NCBI GenBank assembly: GCA_029378245.1 | Contig: JARKIF010000014.1 | Coordinates: forward strand, 992,001 to 1,056,000 | Length of the DNA stretch: 64,000 nt | Source of the DNA: Roridomyces roridus | Taxonomy: Eukaryota; Basidiomycota; Agaricomycetes; Agaricales; Mycenaceae | Direction of reading: 5' to 3' | Shown: piece after piece, positions 23,984 through 34,287 of the stretch | Numbering within the stretch: the first letter of the stretch is position 1 | Layout of the letters: every line of letters begins with the position of its first letter | Made by a program: the position numbers and the translations under genes | Notes under the pieces: model-generated | The model's database searches: none | What the model was told of the DNA's origin: nothing | What the model saw: the letters and a program-made list of their open reading frames with translations, nothing else

Positions 23984-24372
23984 TCATGAATGGGAACCGC
24001 CGAATCGACATGACGTCCTGTTGTGGCCTTGCTCTCCACAGATTCCACAGCAGCCGGGCGCGCGCGGTCTCGTCATGACTGGCGGTGGTTTGGGGCCAGG
24101 GGGCAGGGGGCAGGTCTTACGGTTGTGGCCGCGTTGTCTGCAGTTGCCGCATCGGTCTAGGAGAGAAGTGGGTAAGGCATACTACCAGCGAGCATGAACG
24201 CACACTGCGTACTGATGACTTTATACGAGGACGTGTCGGGGCTGCTTGGGGCGGGAGAATCCGACTGGAGGGTCGTTAGAGGATGAGCCACGGAGAGGAA
24301 GGCAAGGCGTTGTACGTGTTGTGAGCTCGAATCGGAGGGAGGGACGTCGTTGAGCAAGGCACTAATGTTCAT
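23984..24372 (-). CDS. small protein with two CCHC zinc knuckles
   Basis: Two exons (24372-24213 and 24156-23984) give 110 aa. The leader MNISALLNDVPPSDSSSQ is Ser/Pro rich. The second exon encodes two well-separated knuckles, CGNCRQRGHNRKTC and CGICGEQGHNRTSC, both C-x2-C-x4-H-x4-C. The invariant G-H-N and T/S-C positions resemble the knuckles of MuDR/FAR1-related transposase proteins more than retroviral Gag ones. The splice (A|AC, phase 1) falls just before the first knuckle. Nucleic-acid binding is likely; the partner and role are unknown. It could be a domesticated transposase tail. The gene is convergent with STT3. Confidence 0.72.
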
Positions 24373-24991
24373 GGTGGCGCAAAACAAAGAGCTGGGTGCA
24401 AAGCTGGGATCTCCTCGAGACAAAGAGGTGGGCTTTTAAACGATGACCCTGACTGTGCTGTAATTAAAAACGAGCTCGACAACTGTTAAAAAAGCCTGTT
24501 TGAGCTTGAACGGCATGTATCAACCCAGCCACGCCCCCAAGATACCTGACAAACAGTGTTAGAATGGACAATGATATCAGGAAATCCGGTAGGCCATCGC
24601 TGAGGAGACAGAGCCGAGTCAGGGTCAAAGGTTGAGCTGAAACAGGCAATGAGCATATTCAAAGACCCAAAAGGAAGGGGGAATGACGGTAGAGACAATC
24701 CAGGACAATCTCGACCGTCATACCGCCGACAGCAGCTTGAGTTTCTGAGTATGCTCCAGCTTGATTCGAGCAAGGAGGCGCTGAAAGAAAAAAGACGATC
24801 TTGTTTGGCCATCATCAAAACAGATGCCAGTTCGAACTTCAACCCATGATAGCTATGCATAATGCCCGGCCTCACCGAAACTTGGAATCTATCCATCTAG
24901 GAACTCTTCCTCTGTGGCAGTTCATGGAAATCAGGTTTTTTGTTGTAAATGTACAGGATAGAGACATAACTTAGCATCCACAGCCCACCGT

Positions 24992-25337
24992 TCATGACGC
25001 ATTCATCTTTCGAGTTCTCTGCCACCAGTTCATCCACCATCCACCTCGTTCTTCTGGCTGCACCGCCGCTGTTCGTGTTTCCGACTTGGATGCTTCTGCC
25101 ACTGTCTTCCGTTCAACACGTCAAGGAAGATCCACCAAATATAGAGAACTGACCGTGGCGATGCGAGGGGGCTCGCAGATGTTCTTGCTGCCACTTGGCC
25201 TTGTCTTCCAGCCATTTGGCTAGCCATTCGTCTGGTGGCAGCTCCGTGATTTGTACAGGCTCTTCACTCCACTCCATGTCATCCCCAACACTATGTGGCA
25301 TCTCTCCTTCCGAGTCTGGGCGTGATATCTGGGTCAT
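24992..25337 (-). CDS. hypothetical small protein, Trp-rich C-terminus
   Basis: Two exons (25337-25154 and 25101-24992) join through a 52-nt GTCAGT...ACAG intron, giving about 97 aa. It starts MTQISRPDSEGEMPHS, has an acidic middle (ELPPDEWLAKWLEDKAKW) and ends WWMNWWQRTRKMNAS. No domain is recognised. The frame is also open upstream without an ATG, so a further 5' exon is possible. Support comes from clean splice sites and amphipathic composition only. Confidence 0.42.
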
Positions 25338-26565
25338 GGCGCGGGCGAGAGGGTCTTCGTTCGGGGCAGGGTCGAATTTCCGCGCCACCCCGCGCGTGCC
25401 CTCTTATAAGAGCTAAATTGCCTGGGTGCGGAGGCGTCCCGAGAATACGTTGCGTTTGAATTTCCGCCGGGACTGCGCGGCGCCCACAGTTGTCGGTGAT
25501 ATTACTCTTCTCGGCAAATTACCCTGTTCCTCTTTTTGGACCAGTCTCTAACAACAAATGAGTCTAAATCTTACAGCGGGCGCTAGGCACGGAATCTGTA
25601 TACACCGCCTTGATCTCTCTAAAGTCAAGAGTTGGTGAAACTGGTCTCCACTTTTTTCAAGCAGGAGAGGGTCAAACCCGGGTCAAAAGACATCCTGTTC
25701 TTGTTGAGGTAATGGAACTGACAGCATTATTTTCATTCGACAGACCCAAGCCAAGACCGCCGATCAATGATAGTCTGTTCGTTTTGGTTTGCTGTGTCTT
25801 GTTCTCGATCTAATCGCAGGACCAGCGCCGCCTCTCCCGAAGTGTCTCAGCTTCTGTAGTTTTACAGCGCACATTCTCTCTTGATTAACTTGCAGATTGT
25901 CTGATACGCCACAGAGTCACAGACACCGAGCTGAAAACACCGTCTTTTCCGTCTTTTCTTGGGTCAACTGGCACCTACAACGTCCGCGCGCCGTAACTCT
26001 ACACCACAACCACAACCACAACCCCGTTTCCAGCTTAACCTCCAATTGCGAAGATCCTATTCTCTGCGCGAAGAGGGTACATGTCAGAATATGAATCATC
26101 ACGCGACATCGTGCGACGGGCCAAAGGCGCGCAACCGCCGACCTGGACTACGGGACCGAACGCAAGGTCCGGGGTCCCGGCTCAACCTCGTATCTGAGCT
26201 GAGCTGAGCTCCGGGGACCCTTGGTGCGAATATCAACGACTCGTAAAAATCTCGTGAAAATGCCGTAGCCCGCCACATCCCGTCGCGGCGGCCGCGAGGA
26301 AAGACGCCGCCTCGTAATTCCCGCCTGGACGGTCTTCTTTGTACACGAAATGGTCGCGTGCCACTTTGTGTGCATTGATCAACTCTATATATTCAAGGCG
26401 ATAAGACGGTTTACTCCGAGTCGATATCTCCAGACTTCTTCCACCAACGGCCAACGGAGCTGGACAGCGCTATCATAGCAATCTCGGTAACGTTACTCAC
26501 GTCTACCAGCACGACATACTTAAATGAAGCCCAGGCTCTCCCCACTCCAAATCACGACTTCCTCT
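25338..26565. other. intergenic region, no supported gene
   Basis: Only short, shifting frames are visible on both strands. It includes a short (CACAAC)n-like run near 26005 and a GC-rich stretch near 26280. It probably holds the divergent promoters of the flanking small gene and the MYND-finger gene. Confidence 0.5.
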
Positions 26566-27263
26566 ATGAACCCGCCCACGCCAAGTCAAAAGGTCTTTGC
26601 ACTTGCCCCATGAACGTATGGTCAAAACTAACAACATGAAAGCCCGCACATCGACGCCGTCGCACCCTCTCCACCGCCTCTATCTCTGCAAACAACAAAA
26701 TCGAAATCGTGCTCGCCAGCACTGACGCGGGCGCGCGCACAGAGCAGCACGCTGCCGCTGGCGCCTTCACCCTCACCGGCTCTGCCCACACGGCGTTATT
26801 GGAGTTTGTCCCATACGGAGATCCACGTCGAGATCACGGGAAAAGATACGCGCACAGGCGGACGCAAAGCAGTTATGCGGTGGTCCACTGGCCAACGGGG
26901 TCCGACTCGGATTCTCCACCTGCTTCCCCCTCGTCCGAGTTATCAGTGCCGTCTATTAGTCGGACTGCATCTGACGGAGATGCTGCGTGGAGACCGCATA
27001 CTGGACGCAGGAAGCGCGACAAAGAAAAGGCCAAGGAACGGCCCCGACCCAGATCGTCGACACTCCTCAACGAGCCCACCGGAATCCACCCAGTGTTATC
27101 AAAACTCGAAAGTCGCTCGCGAGTCGGAACTGGACGCGTTGTGTGCGCGGGTTGTGGTCAAGCGGGCACCAATTTCCCTCGTTGTCCTCGTTGCGGGCAG
27201 ATGTGGTGTTCTCGTGAATGTCGCACAGGACCTACCCACCAGTGTGGGTCTCGGCGCACTTGA
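26566..27263 (+). CDS. protein with C-terminal MYND-type zinc finger
   Basis: Exons 26566-26592 and 26643-27263 give 215 aa; the first nine residues (MNPPTPSQK) are a mini-exon. The N-terminal third is Arg- and Ser-rich. The region at ~45-75 (KIEIVLASTDAGARTEQH) may be a small beta fold. A Ser/Pro/Arg linker follows. The last ~40 residues have VCAGCGQAG, then CPRCGQMWCSREC and HQC, a C-x2-C...C-x2-C...C-x3-C...H-x2-C array matching a MYND finger, usually a protein-protein interaction module binding Pro-rich partners. It is convergent with SYS1, with stop codons 138 bp apart. Function beyond the finger is unknown. Confidence 0.7.
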
Positions 27264-27401
27264 TCTTGGCAGAATGTACCTATTCTCTGATAAAAGTACT
27301 GTTAGCGCGTTACCAAAATTGAAAGCCGGGGGACTCACATTGGGGCCGCGGAGAAGGTGCTAACAATACACAAGAAATATAGTACAAAGAAACATACGAG
27401 C

Positions 27402-28212
27402 TTATCCCGAATTCCGGGGCAATAGGCCCATCTCCATCTCCTCTGCCTCTGCGTCTGCAGCCTCGGCTACAGGTCCGACCTGCAGTCCCTCGGCCATCTC
27501 CCGTTTGACGCAGAGCTGCTCGGCCACGATAATCATAAGAGCCGAGCCCGCGATCATGACCACCCAGAAGAACAACGAGGTCGGTATTGACGCAGAATAA
27601 TACGTCGTCAGAACCAAGTGGTTGAAGACCAGTGTTAGAGCAAAGTCCAGGATCAGCCGTGGTCTCCGTATCAGGGTATATAGATAATATATGCTGCAAA
27701 AGGTTGTGAATCAACGGATGAGCAGCAAGAAGATGCATGCGACGTACTCGGCAGAACACGCTACCATCCAGCAGAACGCAATGACCCAACCGCGCATTGG
27801 GTCAACCCGACCGTCCCATGGGTCTCCTCTCCATCCGAAACCAACTTTCCTGCCACCGCTCCAAGCCCCAGTGTAGGCACTCCAGCGCTCTTCTCCTTGC
27901 ATGCCGCGCACTGTTGGCCGACCGGCCATTTCTCGCCAATCCATGACCATGCCTGCTTGATTTGAGCGGCGGTTCCACGGACATAGCTATGGTACACACC
28001 GACATTCGCAGGACCACCCTCGTGGTTTAGGGACGTCGGTTCGGCGAACAGACTGAGCAGTGGCGGTATGCAGACGGAGAGTGTCAGATAATGCAAACTT
28101 TGCATTGAGACAATCTGAATGAAGAAAATGAGAGTCCACTTCGTCCTTCGTATGCAGCACAGACCTGGGACACGAGAAGGACGGGGTCCCAGTTGGAAAC
28201 GGCTCGTGGCAT
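27402..28212 (-). CDS. SYS1: Golgi integral membrane protein Sys1
   Basis: Four exons: 28212-28165, 28114-28000, 27952-27748 and 27693-27402, 219 aa. The start MPRAVSNWDPVLLVSQIVSM is the family N-terminus. Four membrane segments follow, with DIYYLYTLIRRPRLILDFAL and FNHLVLTTYYSASIPTSLFF near the end, then REMAEGL and an acidic tail. In yeast and animals Sys1 is the Golgi receptor for the Arf-like GTPase Arl3/ARFRP1 and so recruits Arl1 and golgins. The third exon is longer than in yeast by a Gly/Trp-rich luminal loop (residues ~55-105), which is seen in many basidiomycete versions as I infer from its open frame. Confidence 0.92.
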
Positions 28213-28317
28213 CCGGGAAAGAAAGTCGGTCGATCGTGTTGGACAAACACTTCAAAATAGACGCCTCTAAATTACAATGTAATAAAATACTGGTCTCTCT
28301 GACTCCGATCCTGGTAT

Positions 28318-28512
28318 TCACCAACCGCGTTTCCTTCCACCTTTACCCCACTTCTCCTCCAAAAAGAGAGTCATATACTCGTACACTTCCCTGTTTGCCC
28401 CGCGACGATTAATCCCATGGTCACTGCACAGACATTAGACCAAAAAGGACTCAGAAAGCGACACATACCTGTCGGTGAACATCCTGAATCTGAAATTGCG
28501 CACTTGAGCCTT
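28318..28512 (-). pseudogene. truncated duplicate of the 3' end of a dipeptidyl-peptidase gene
   Basis: About 195-200 bp match the last two exons and intron of the intact S9B peptidase at 35118-35312 in order and orientation. Reading the minus strand gives AQVRNFRFRMFTDR, an intron, then DHGINRRGANREVYEYMTLF and a tail ending RKRGW. The catalytic His region is present, but there is no Ser or Asp region, and similarity stops abruptly upstream at 28512. It cannot encode an enzyme. It lies between SYS1 and the unrecognised 585-aa gene. Confidence 0.82.
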
Positions 28513-28623
28513 AGTGAGCATATCCAGAAGGTGCCCGGAATTTGAGAAGCTACATGTGATGGTCGTTACAAATGTTCAAGGCTACAAGAAGAAATGGGTA
28601 AGATTGTCCGAGATTCATACGTG

Positions 28624-30628
28624 TCAAAGAGTGCGTTCCTCGCCCTTGTCCGTCAACTCCTCATCACCAAGGGCCTTCAACTCCTCGTCAACATCCTCCT
28701 TTGAACAGCTTTGTCCGCCCAACAGTTGGATCCGTTTCAGGTCAACCACCATCTGCAAGTACCCACTCTCAGGGTTCTCCGTATCAGCCAAATCGTCGTC
28801 CATCGTGTAGATCTCTTGCATTGCCAGATAACGGTCTAGGCGCGCACCGAGGTCATCCCCTATCTCACCGTCGCTGTCGTCCGATTTTTCGTTTTCATCG
28901 CCGTCCTCATCGTCCGTAACAACCGCTGCGTCCTGGGCACGCTTCTTTCGGAATGCCCTGATGAGAGGATCGGGGTCATCAATGGCAAGGGGCGCCTCGC
29001 TCGCTTTCTTGGCCCGGTACGTTTCATAGTACCCGGGTTGTCGTTCCAGGTAGTCCTTGACGCGTTCGACAAAGTATCCGGCTGCATCGTCCTCCGCTTG
29101 CTAGGTTCATCAGTATGACGAGTTCGCTCGCAGCAAGCGATCTTACCCTGAGATCCGCCTGTTTGAACTGACTCGGGACACGCGTACCGACTTGCTGCGG
29201 GGAGGTGCACTCATGGTGCCGGGCAAAGTAGAACTTATTGGGGCCATTACGCAGAAGCTCCTGGTAGGAGGAGCCGCTGGATGCGGCGGCGAAGTTGAGC
29301 AAGTTCTTCGCGGCTTGGCGTCTCGATTTCGTGTTGGGCAACAAGGGCTCGAGGATTTGTTCGACCGCGGATATGTCCCAGCTAAGCAAGACGTGAGTCA
29401 TAGCTCCTCAAAAAGCTGGGGTGAGTACCTGGTCAAACCGGCCCTGTTCAAGGCTCGTAAGTGTGATAACGGCACGAACCATATGGTGTCTTGGCATGCT
29501 GAGTTCAAGACACCGTCGTAACCACTTGTAAGAAGTATTGATCAACAGAACAGCAAATCGATTGTATGACATACCGCTGACCAACCCCGATTAGAGAGTC
29601 CTCGTTGATGGGGAGCCCGTCGGCCCACGCACGCACATCGTCAAAACTACCCGGAATGTCCTCACGGCAGGCAAAGGCAACCACGGCGGTTTTGCCACGC
29701 AACTCTTCCAATCGCTTGAGCAGCGCGGGGCCGTCTCCCCAATCGCTCGGGATGGCCTCCACATAGATCAAGCCCTCGCGGTTTGGTGCCGCGAACCCGA
29801 TGCGCAGATCTGAAATTCCAGGTTTGAACGCCGCCCCGTTAATGCCGAACGTGTCGGGGAATTCCTCAGGGGTCGTTTTGTCGTCGGTCTTGTCCAATAC
29901 GCATTTGAAAGCCGAGTACCAGCTCTGCGGGTGTAATCAGCCGGTGCAAAAGTGGCGATACGTGAAGGGATGGGACATGCCTTGGCACGATAAATCAAAC
30001 CGTTGTGGAGATGCTTGGACTCCATGGGGAATCCCGCAAGGTCGGAATTCGTAGTCGAGTAAGAGCCTGAATGAGGGGGTAGACCATGCTCCTGGCGAGC
30101 TGTTTTGTCGAGCATAAACAAGGGTGTGCGAATGATGAGGATGGTCTTGGCCAACGGCGACGCCGGAAGCGCTTGCGTTCGTAGGGGGACGCGGTATTGA
30201 AAACGAAAATATTTGACGGAGGGTTCTCGCTCAGGCTGCCGGAAATCCGGAAGGTCGGGAAGAAAGGGCAGGTGGTCTTTGTGGTATATCCGCCCGTGCA
30301 CGGCCAAGTCCTGCCCGTACTTCTTTTTGTATGGTGCAGCCAGTGCCTTGGTGAAAGCTCGCATGAGAGCTTGCACTTGGGTTTCCTGGGTCTGTTTTTT
30401 TGCCTTTGCCGGGAGCCCCCACTGGTTTCCGGCCTTGATAATCGCCGCCAGGTCGGGGTCCTCGTATTCGATTACCTTCATGACCTCCTCGATTCCGATG
30501 CTTGAAAAAATGAGGTCACGATAATATACTAGAGAAATGGTCGCTCACACGGAGACGCTATCATGCTCAAAGTGCTTGTCGACGATCTCGAAAAGGCGGT
30601 GGCCCGTTTGGGAGGTGAAGTCGCCCAT
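28624..30628 (-). CDS. unrecognised 585-aa protein with acidic C-terminus
   Basis: Six exons: 30628-30549, 30500-29981, 29924-29575, 29524-29429, 29381-29147 and 29100-28624; all phases agree. The start is MGDFTSQTGHRLFEIVDKHF. The N-terminal 200 residues are helical with KVIEYEDPDLAAIIKAG and a long basic segment. The middle has alpha/beta-like text (ISDLRIGFAAPNREGLIYV, KTAVVAFACREDIPGSFDDV). The last 150 residues are charged (VVTDDEDGDENEKSDDSDGE). I do not recognise any family, signal peptide or membrane span. Intron 2 uses a GC donor (GCATGT). The gene starts 303 bp from the edge of the inverted-repeat element. Confidence 0.7.
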
Positions 30629-30930
30629 GGCGTTGTGGTTGCTCTAAGTTGTCTATGCGTGAAAATACGATCAATATACCGCCTCATCCAGCTGATCTCT
30701 TCACTGACTTCAGCAATGCGTTCTTCACGTTCTTCGGGCCAAACCAGCGAGACACCCAGGAAGACCACCGCCAAGGCCCGCGTAAACAAAAAAAAACCAT
30801 TGCCGACCGACTACACTGGTCCAGTCCATGCGTTCGTAGTGATACCCACTCTCTCACCTTTCGTGCGTCCGACGGGCAGCCAAATGACGACAGGCCCGAG
30901 ACACGTTAGTGGTTCAGTTTGCTAATTTGT

Positions 30931-31345
30931 CACCTGTGGGTCCCACACATCCAAGCCTGTAAGCTAGGTACCATGCCCCATGGTACAAAGCTAACAGGCA
31001 TCAGTTCATGCTTTGGGCCCATGCTCCCAACCATGCTCCTGGCAAATTTGATTTGGTGGTGGACAAGTCAGTCCCCTGGTAACTGGTCGAGGTGCCCGGC
31101 TTTTCGGCCGCTCATCAAAGGCCATCAATAATTGATGGCATCGAAAAAAGCGGCAATTGGCATGGGCAGCGCAAATCCATCAAAGTGGGCACGAGACTAC
31201 AGTGCCGGGTGATATCATCAATGATTGATGGCATCAGAAGAAAGTGATGTTGTAGAGGGAGTCAGGGGCTGCAAGAGTTGCCAGTAAACTTGTACCTAGA
31301 ACTGTCTCCATCACTCACAAAATGCAGCACAGTGAGCAATCAGTG
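30931..31345 (+). repeat. left inverted arm of the element
   Basis: Pairs with 33876-34287 in inverted orientation. It contains the palindrome at 31121-31139 (CCATCAAT...ATTGATGG) and a second one near 31215-31232. The outer 270 bp still contain several CpG sites, unlike the interior. Confidence 0.88.
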
Positions 31346-31440
31346 GGGTGATTGATGACTTGACTTGTGCAGTAAGTGATTTGGAGAAGGCAGGTGGATA
31401 TTCTTGTCCACTTGGCAGGCACCCAGCTACCTATTACATG

Positions 31441-31530
31441 GGCATTTAGTCTAATTGTTAATGTGCTGTCCTGTCTGGGACTCCTTTTGCTGCAGGTCAC
31501 AAGATCTAATCCTCTGGTTGCCACTTTTTT
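31441..31530 (+). repeat. tRNA-like Pol III module, left copy
   Basis: It has an A-box-like TTAGTCTAATTGTTAA near the start, a B-box-like GGTCACAAGATCTAATCC, and ends in a run of six T. It is related to the inverted copy at 33687-33783. It lies about 510 bp from the left end of the element. Confidence 0.5.
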
Positions 31531-32585
31531 CCTTTCTGACCTCTCCCTAACAGCACCTGATACTTCCTGATACTTTATTCACATGCTTTTATCATATACT
31601 GCACTTCTAGGCTGTAACACTCCCTAACCACACCCAGCATCAGTGGAAATGCCTTGCTGTTTGTCCCAGCTTGGCCACTACTCCCAAGTCCCAGAAAGGA
31701 AATTATTCTGCTTTTCACTGTTCCTGGTGTGCTGCCTGGGAATCTGTATGCAGTGAAGGTTTGGGTATCTACCCTTATATGTTGGCTATAGTATTGAGTG
31801 CTATTGGATGGAGAGAGGTGCCTGAGTCTACCCATAATAGCCACAGAAGCAGAATTCTTTTGACAGTAGAATTTCATGTCAAGAAAGTCTTTCCAATGCC
31901 TCCTTACAAGTTGAATTACATAGAAGGGGTGTATATACAAGGCCTGGATGCAATATATCTTCCATGAGAGCCCTATCCAGTGCATTTTGGAGGCAATGAT
32001 CTCCAAGCTGATGCTGGACTGTGCACTCAGTACCACAGCCCTATCCTTAATCTCTGTGTCCAGAGGGTACACTGGTACTATATGATTCCCCTTCAATACT
32101 CTGGATATGTTACTGACATGTCCATAGATCTGTTCAACTTCAACATCCCCCATTTCCATGTTTGCCATATTCCTCATTGTCTCTAGGAAGGGTAGTCATA
32201 CAAGCAGGATGGGAGAGCATCCTGTAGCTCAAATATCAATTTGAACCCATAATAGTCACCAAGAATACATCAGAAAGCCCTGATATGTACCTGATCAAAT
32301 TTGGATGATTTCCTTGATACTGACTTTCACATTGGGTTTCAGGCTCTGGGAATGTGAAAAATGGATTCCCCTTGAAAGGGTGGTCCAGAATATGTCTTCA
32401 TTGTCCCAGATTGGTCCAGATTTGCAGGTGCAGTGGTTGAGCCCGAGAGTAAGTTGACTAGTATATATACACACCACTCAAAGTGCAGTGTTCATCATAC
32501 ACATGTCAATAACTCAACAACCAATGATGCAACCCATGCAAAACTATATATATTCTGAATCCTCTGAAAGAGGAGAGTCCATTGA

Positions 32586-33118
32586 AGCCCACCATCAGAC
32601 CATTTGAGCAACCCTTGAGCTGTAATTCATTGATCACTCTCAGGTTGATCTCCCTTGTTCAATGAGTTTACATGACTCAAATTGTGATGTGGTATGGTAT
32701 GAATGAGCCTCTGGGGTATTGGACCAATATAACAAAAGCTGGCAACCCACTGACATCCTGAGCCTGAAGAATGGGACTGTATCCCTGCCAGAGTGACACT
32801 CACTTTAACCAGCTGTTATGCATCACAATGGCCCCAGAAAGGGACTATTCCAGGTGAATAGAGTGCCAAACAAAATTCTTATGCCCACCATCAGACCATC
32901 TGCCCAACCCCTTGACCTGTAATTCATTGATCATTCTCAGGTTGATCTCCCTTGTTCAAAGACTGTACAATGCCCAAAGTCTGATCTTATATGGTATTAA
33001 TGGGCCTCTGGGGTACCTGAGCATCATAATACAAGCTGACAACCTAGGGACATCCTGAGCCTGAGGAATGGACCTGTATCACTGCCAGAGGAAAACTCAC
33101 TCTAATCAGTAGTTATGC
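32586..33118 (+). repeat. two ~237-bp direct repeats inside the element
   Basis: Copy 1 (about 32586-32821) and copy 2 (about 32882-33118) share long blocks such as CCACCATCAGACCAT, TGTAATTCATTGATCA, GGTTGATCTCCCTTGTTCAA and ACATCCTGAGCCTGA in the same order. Identity is roughly 80% by eye; the period is about 296 bp. Confidence 0.75.
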
Positions 33119-33686
33119 CCCCAGTTGACTCCAGATTTGCACCATTTCCGACTTATAAGGTCTGAAACAAAATTTAGAAGGCCTTTGCAGATTATTCTCT
33201 CAAGGAGAAAGGGCTTCTAAGCAGCAATTGATCTCCAATCAACCCTGGTGTCTCTCAACCATATTGTGGCATAGACTCCAGAAACAAGCTTTCAAGGAGG
33301 CGAAGAACAAAGCATGAGCAGACCCAGATGATTTCCAGCCAGAATGGATGGCAAATAGCTATTGAAATACCAGGGACTTCCCCTGCCCAACAAACACTGA
33401 TGTAGCAGCCTGGCATTGCTCACCTATGTGCCTTTGGGGCTTTTAAATGACATCAATACACCCATAGAACCACTCCTGACATTGGCTGCTGTACAGGGTT
33501 GCATGGAGTAGGTGCATTGGGCAAAACTTCCTTTTTGGGCCACTTGGAGTAGTAGTCCCAATTGGGACTCGGGATCAAACCAGTCTGATCAGCTATATAT
33601 ACAACTCCATATGAGCATTGGGTACTTTGAGATGTCAAAATGAAAGTCAAATGAGTGGATGGGACAGCATGGGGGGCTGGAGCTAT

Positions 33687-33783
33687 AAAAAAAAAAAGGT
33701 TGCACCGGGGATTGATCCTGTGACCTGGGCAAAAGGTTAGGTGACAAGGTAGGGGCAGTAACCAGTAGACTAAGTGGCCATGC
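33687..33783 (-). repeat. tRNA-like Pol III module, right copy
   Basis: On the minus strand: A-box-like TTAGTCTACTGGTTA, B-box-like GGTCACAGGATCAATCC, then CAACC and an 11-T terminator. It lies about 505 bp from the right end of the element, mirroring the left copy. Confidence 0.55.
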
Positions 33784-33875
33784 TGAGAATGGGCGGTGGA
33801 GCCCAACTGGTAGGGGATGCACTCCCACCTTTAACTGCTCATCACACCGAGTCACCTTACACTGGAATCATCACA

Positions 33876-34287
33876 GTGATTGCTCACTGTGCTGCATTTT
33901 GTGAGTGATGGAGACAGTTCTAGGTACAAGTTTATTGGCAACTCTTGCAGCCCCTGACTCCCTCTACAACATCACTTTCTTCTGATGCCATCAATCATTG
34001 ATGATATAACCCGGCACTGTGGTCTGGTGCTAACGTTGATGGATTTGCGCTGCCCATGCCAATTGCCGCTTTTTCGATGCCATCAATTATTGATGGCCTT
34101 TGATGAGCGGCCGAAAAGCCGGGCACCTCGACCAGTTACCAGGGGACTGAGTTGTCCACCACCAAGTCAAATTTGCCAGGAGCATGGTTGGGAGCATGGG
34201 CCCAAAGCATGAACTCATGCCTGTTAGCTCTGTACCACGGGGCATGGTACCTAGCTTACAGGCTTGGATGTGTGGGACCCACAGGTG
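33876..34287 (-). repeat. right inverted arm of the element
   Basis: Inverted copy of 30931-31345. Some differences between the arms are CpG to TpG/CpA changes, such as CCGTGG here against CCATGG in the left arm. Confidence 0.88.

Larger units (their letters stand above)
30931..34287. mobile_element. 3.36-kb DNA element with ~415-bp terminal inverted repeats
   Basis: Bases 30931-31345 and 33876-34287 are inverted copies of each other, by eye over 90% identical. Each begins, at its outer end, CACCTGTGGGTCCCACA. Hairpin-prone palindromes (for example 31121-31139) sit at matching places in both arms. Similarity continues more weakly for another ~180 bp inward and includes the two tRNA-like modules. 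No transposase frame is recognised; a 200-residue open frame at 31575-32177 on the minus strand has no known motif. I see no clear target-site duplication at the outer ends. The long arms and lack of transposase fit a decayed or non-autonomous TIR element; the superfamily is not assigned. Confidence 0.88.

Noticed and set aside
31575..32177. 200-codon minus-strand open frame inside the element
   Set aside because: No recognisable transposase motif. CpG loss lowers the number of some stop-free constraints, so the frame may be chance.
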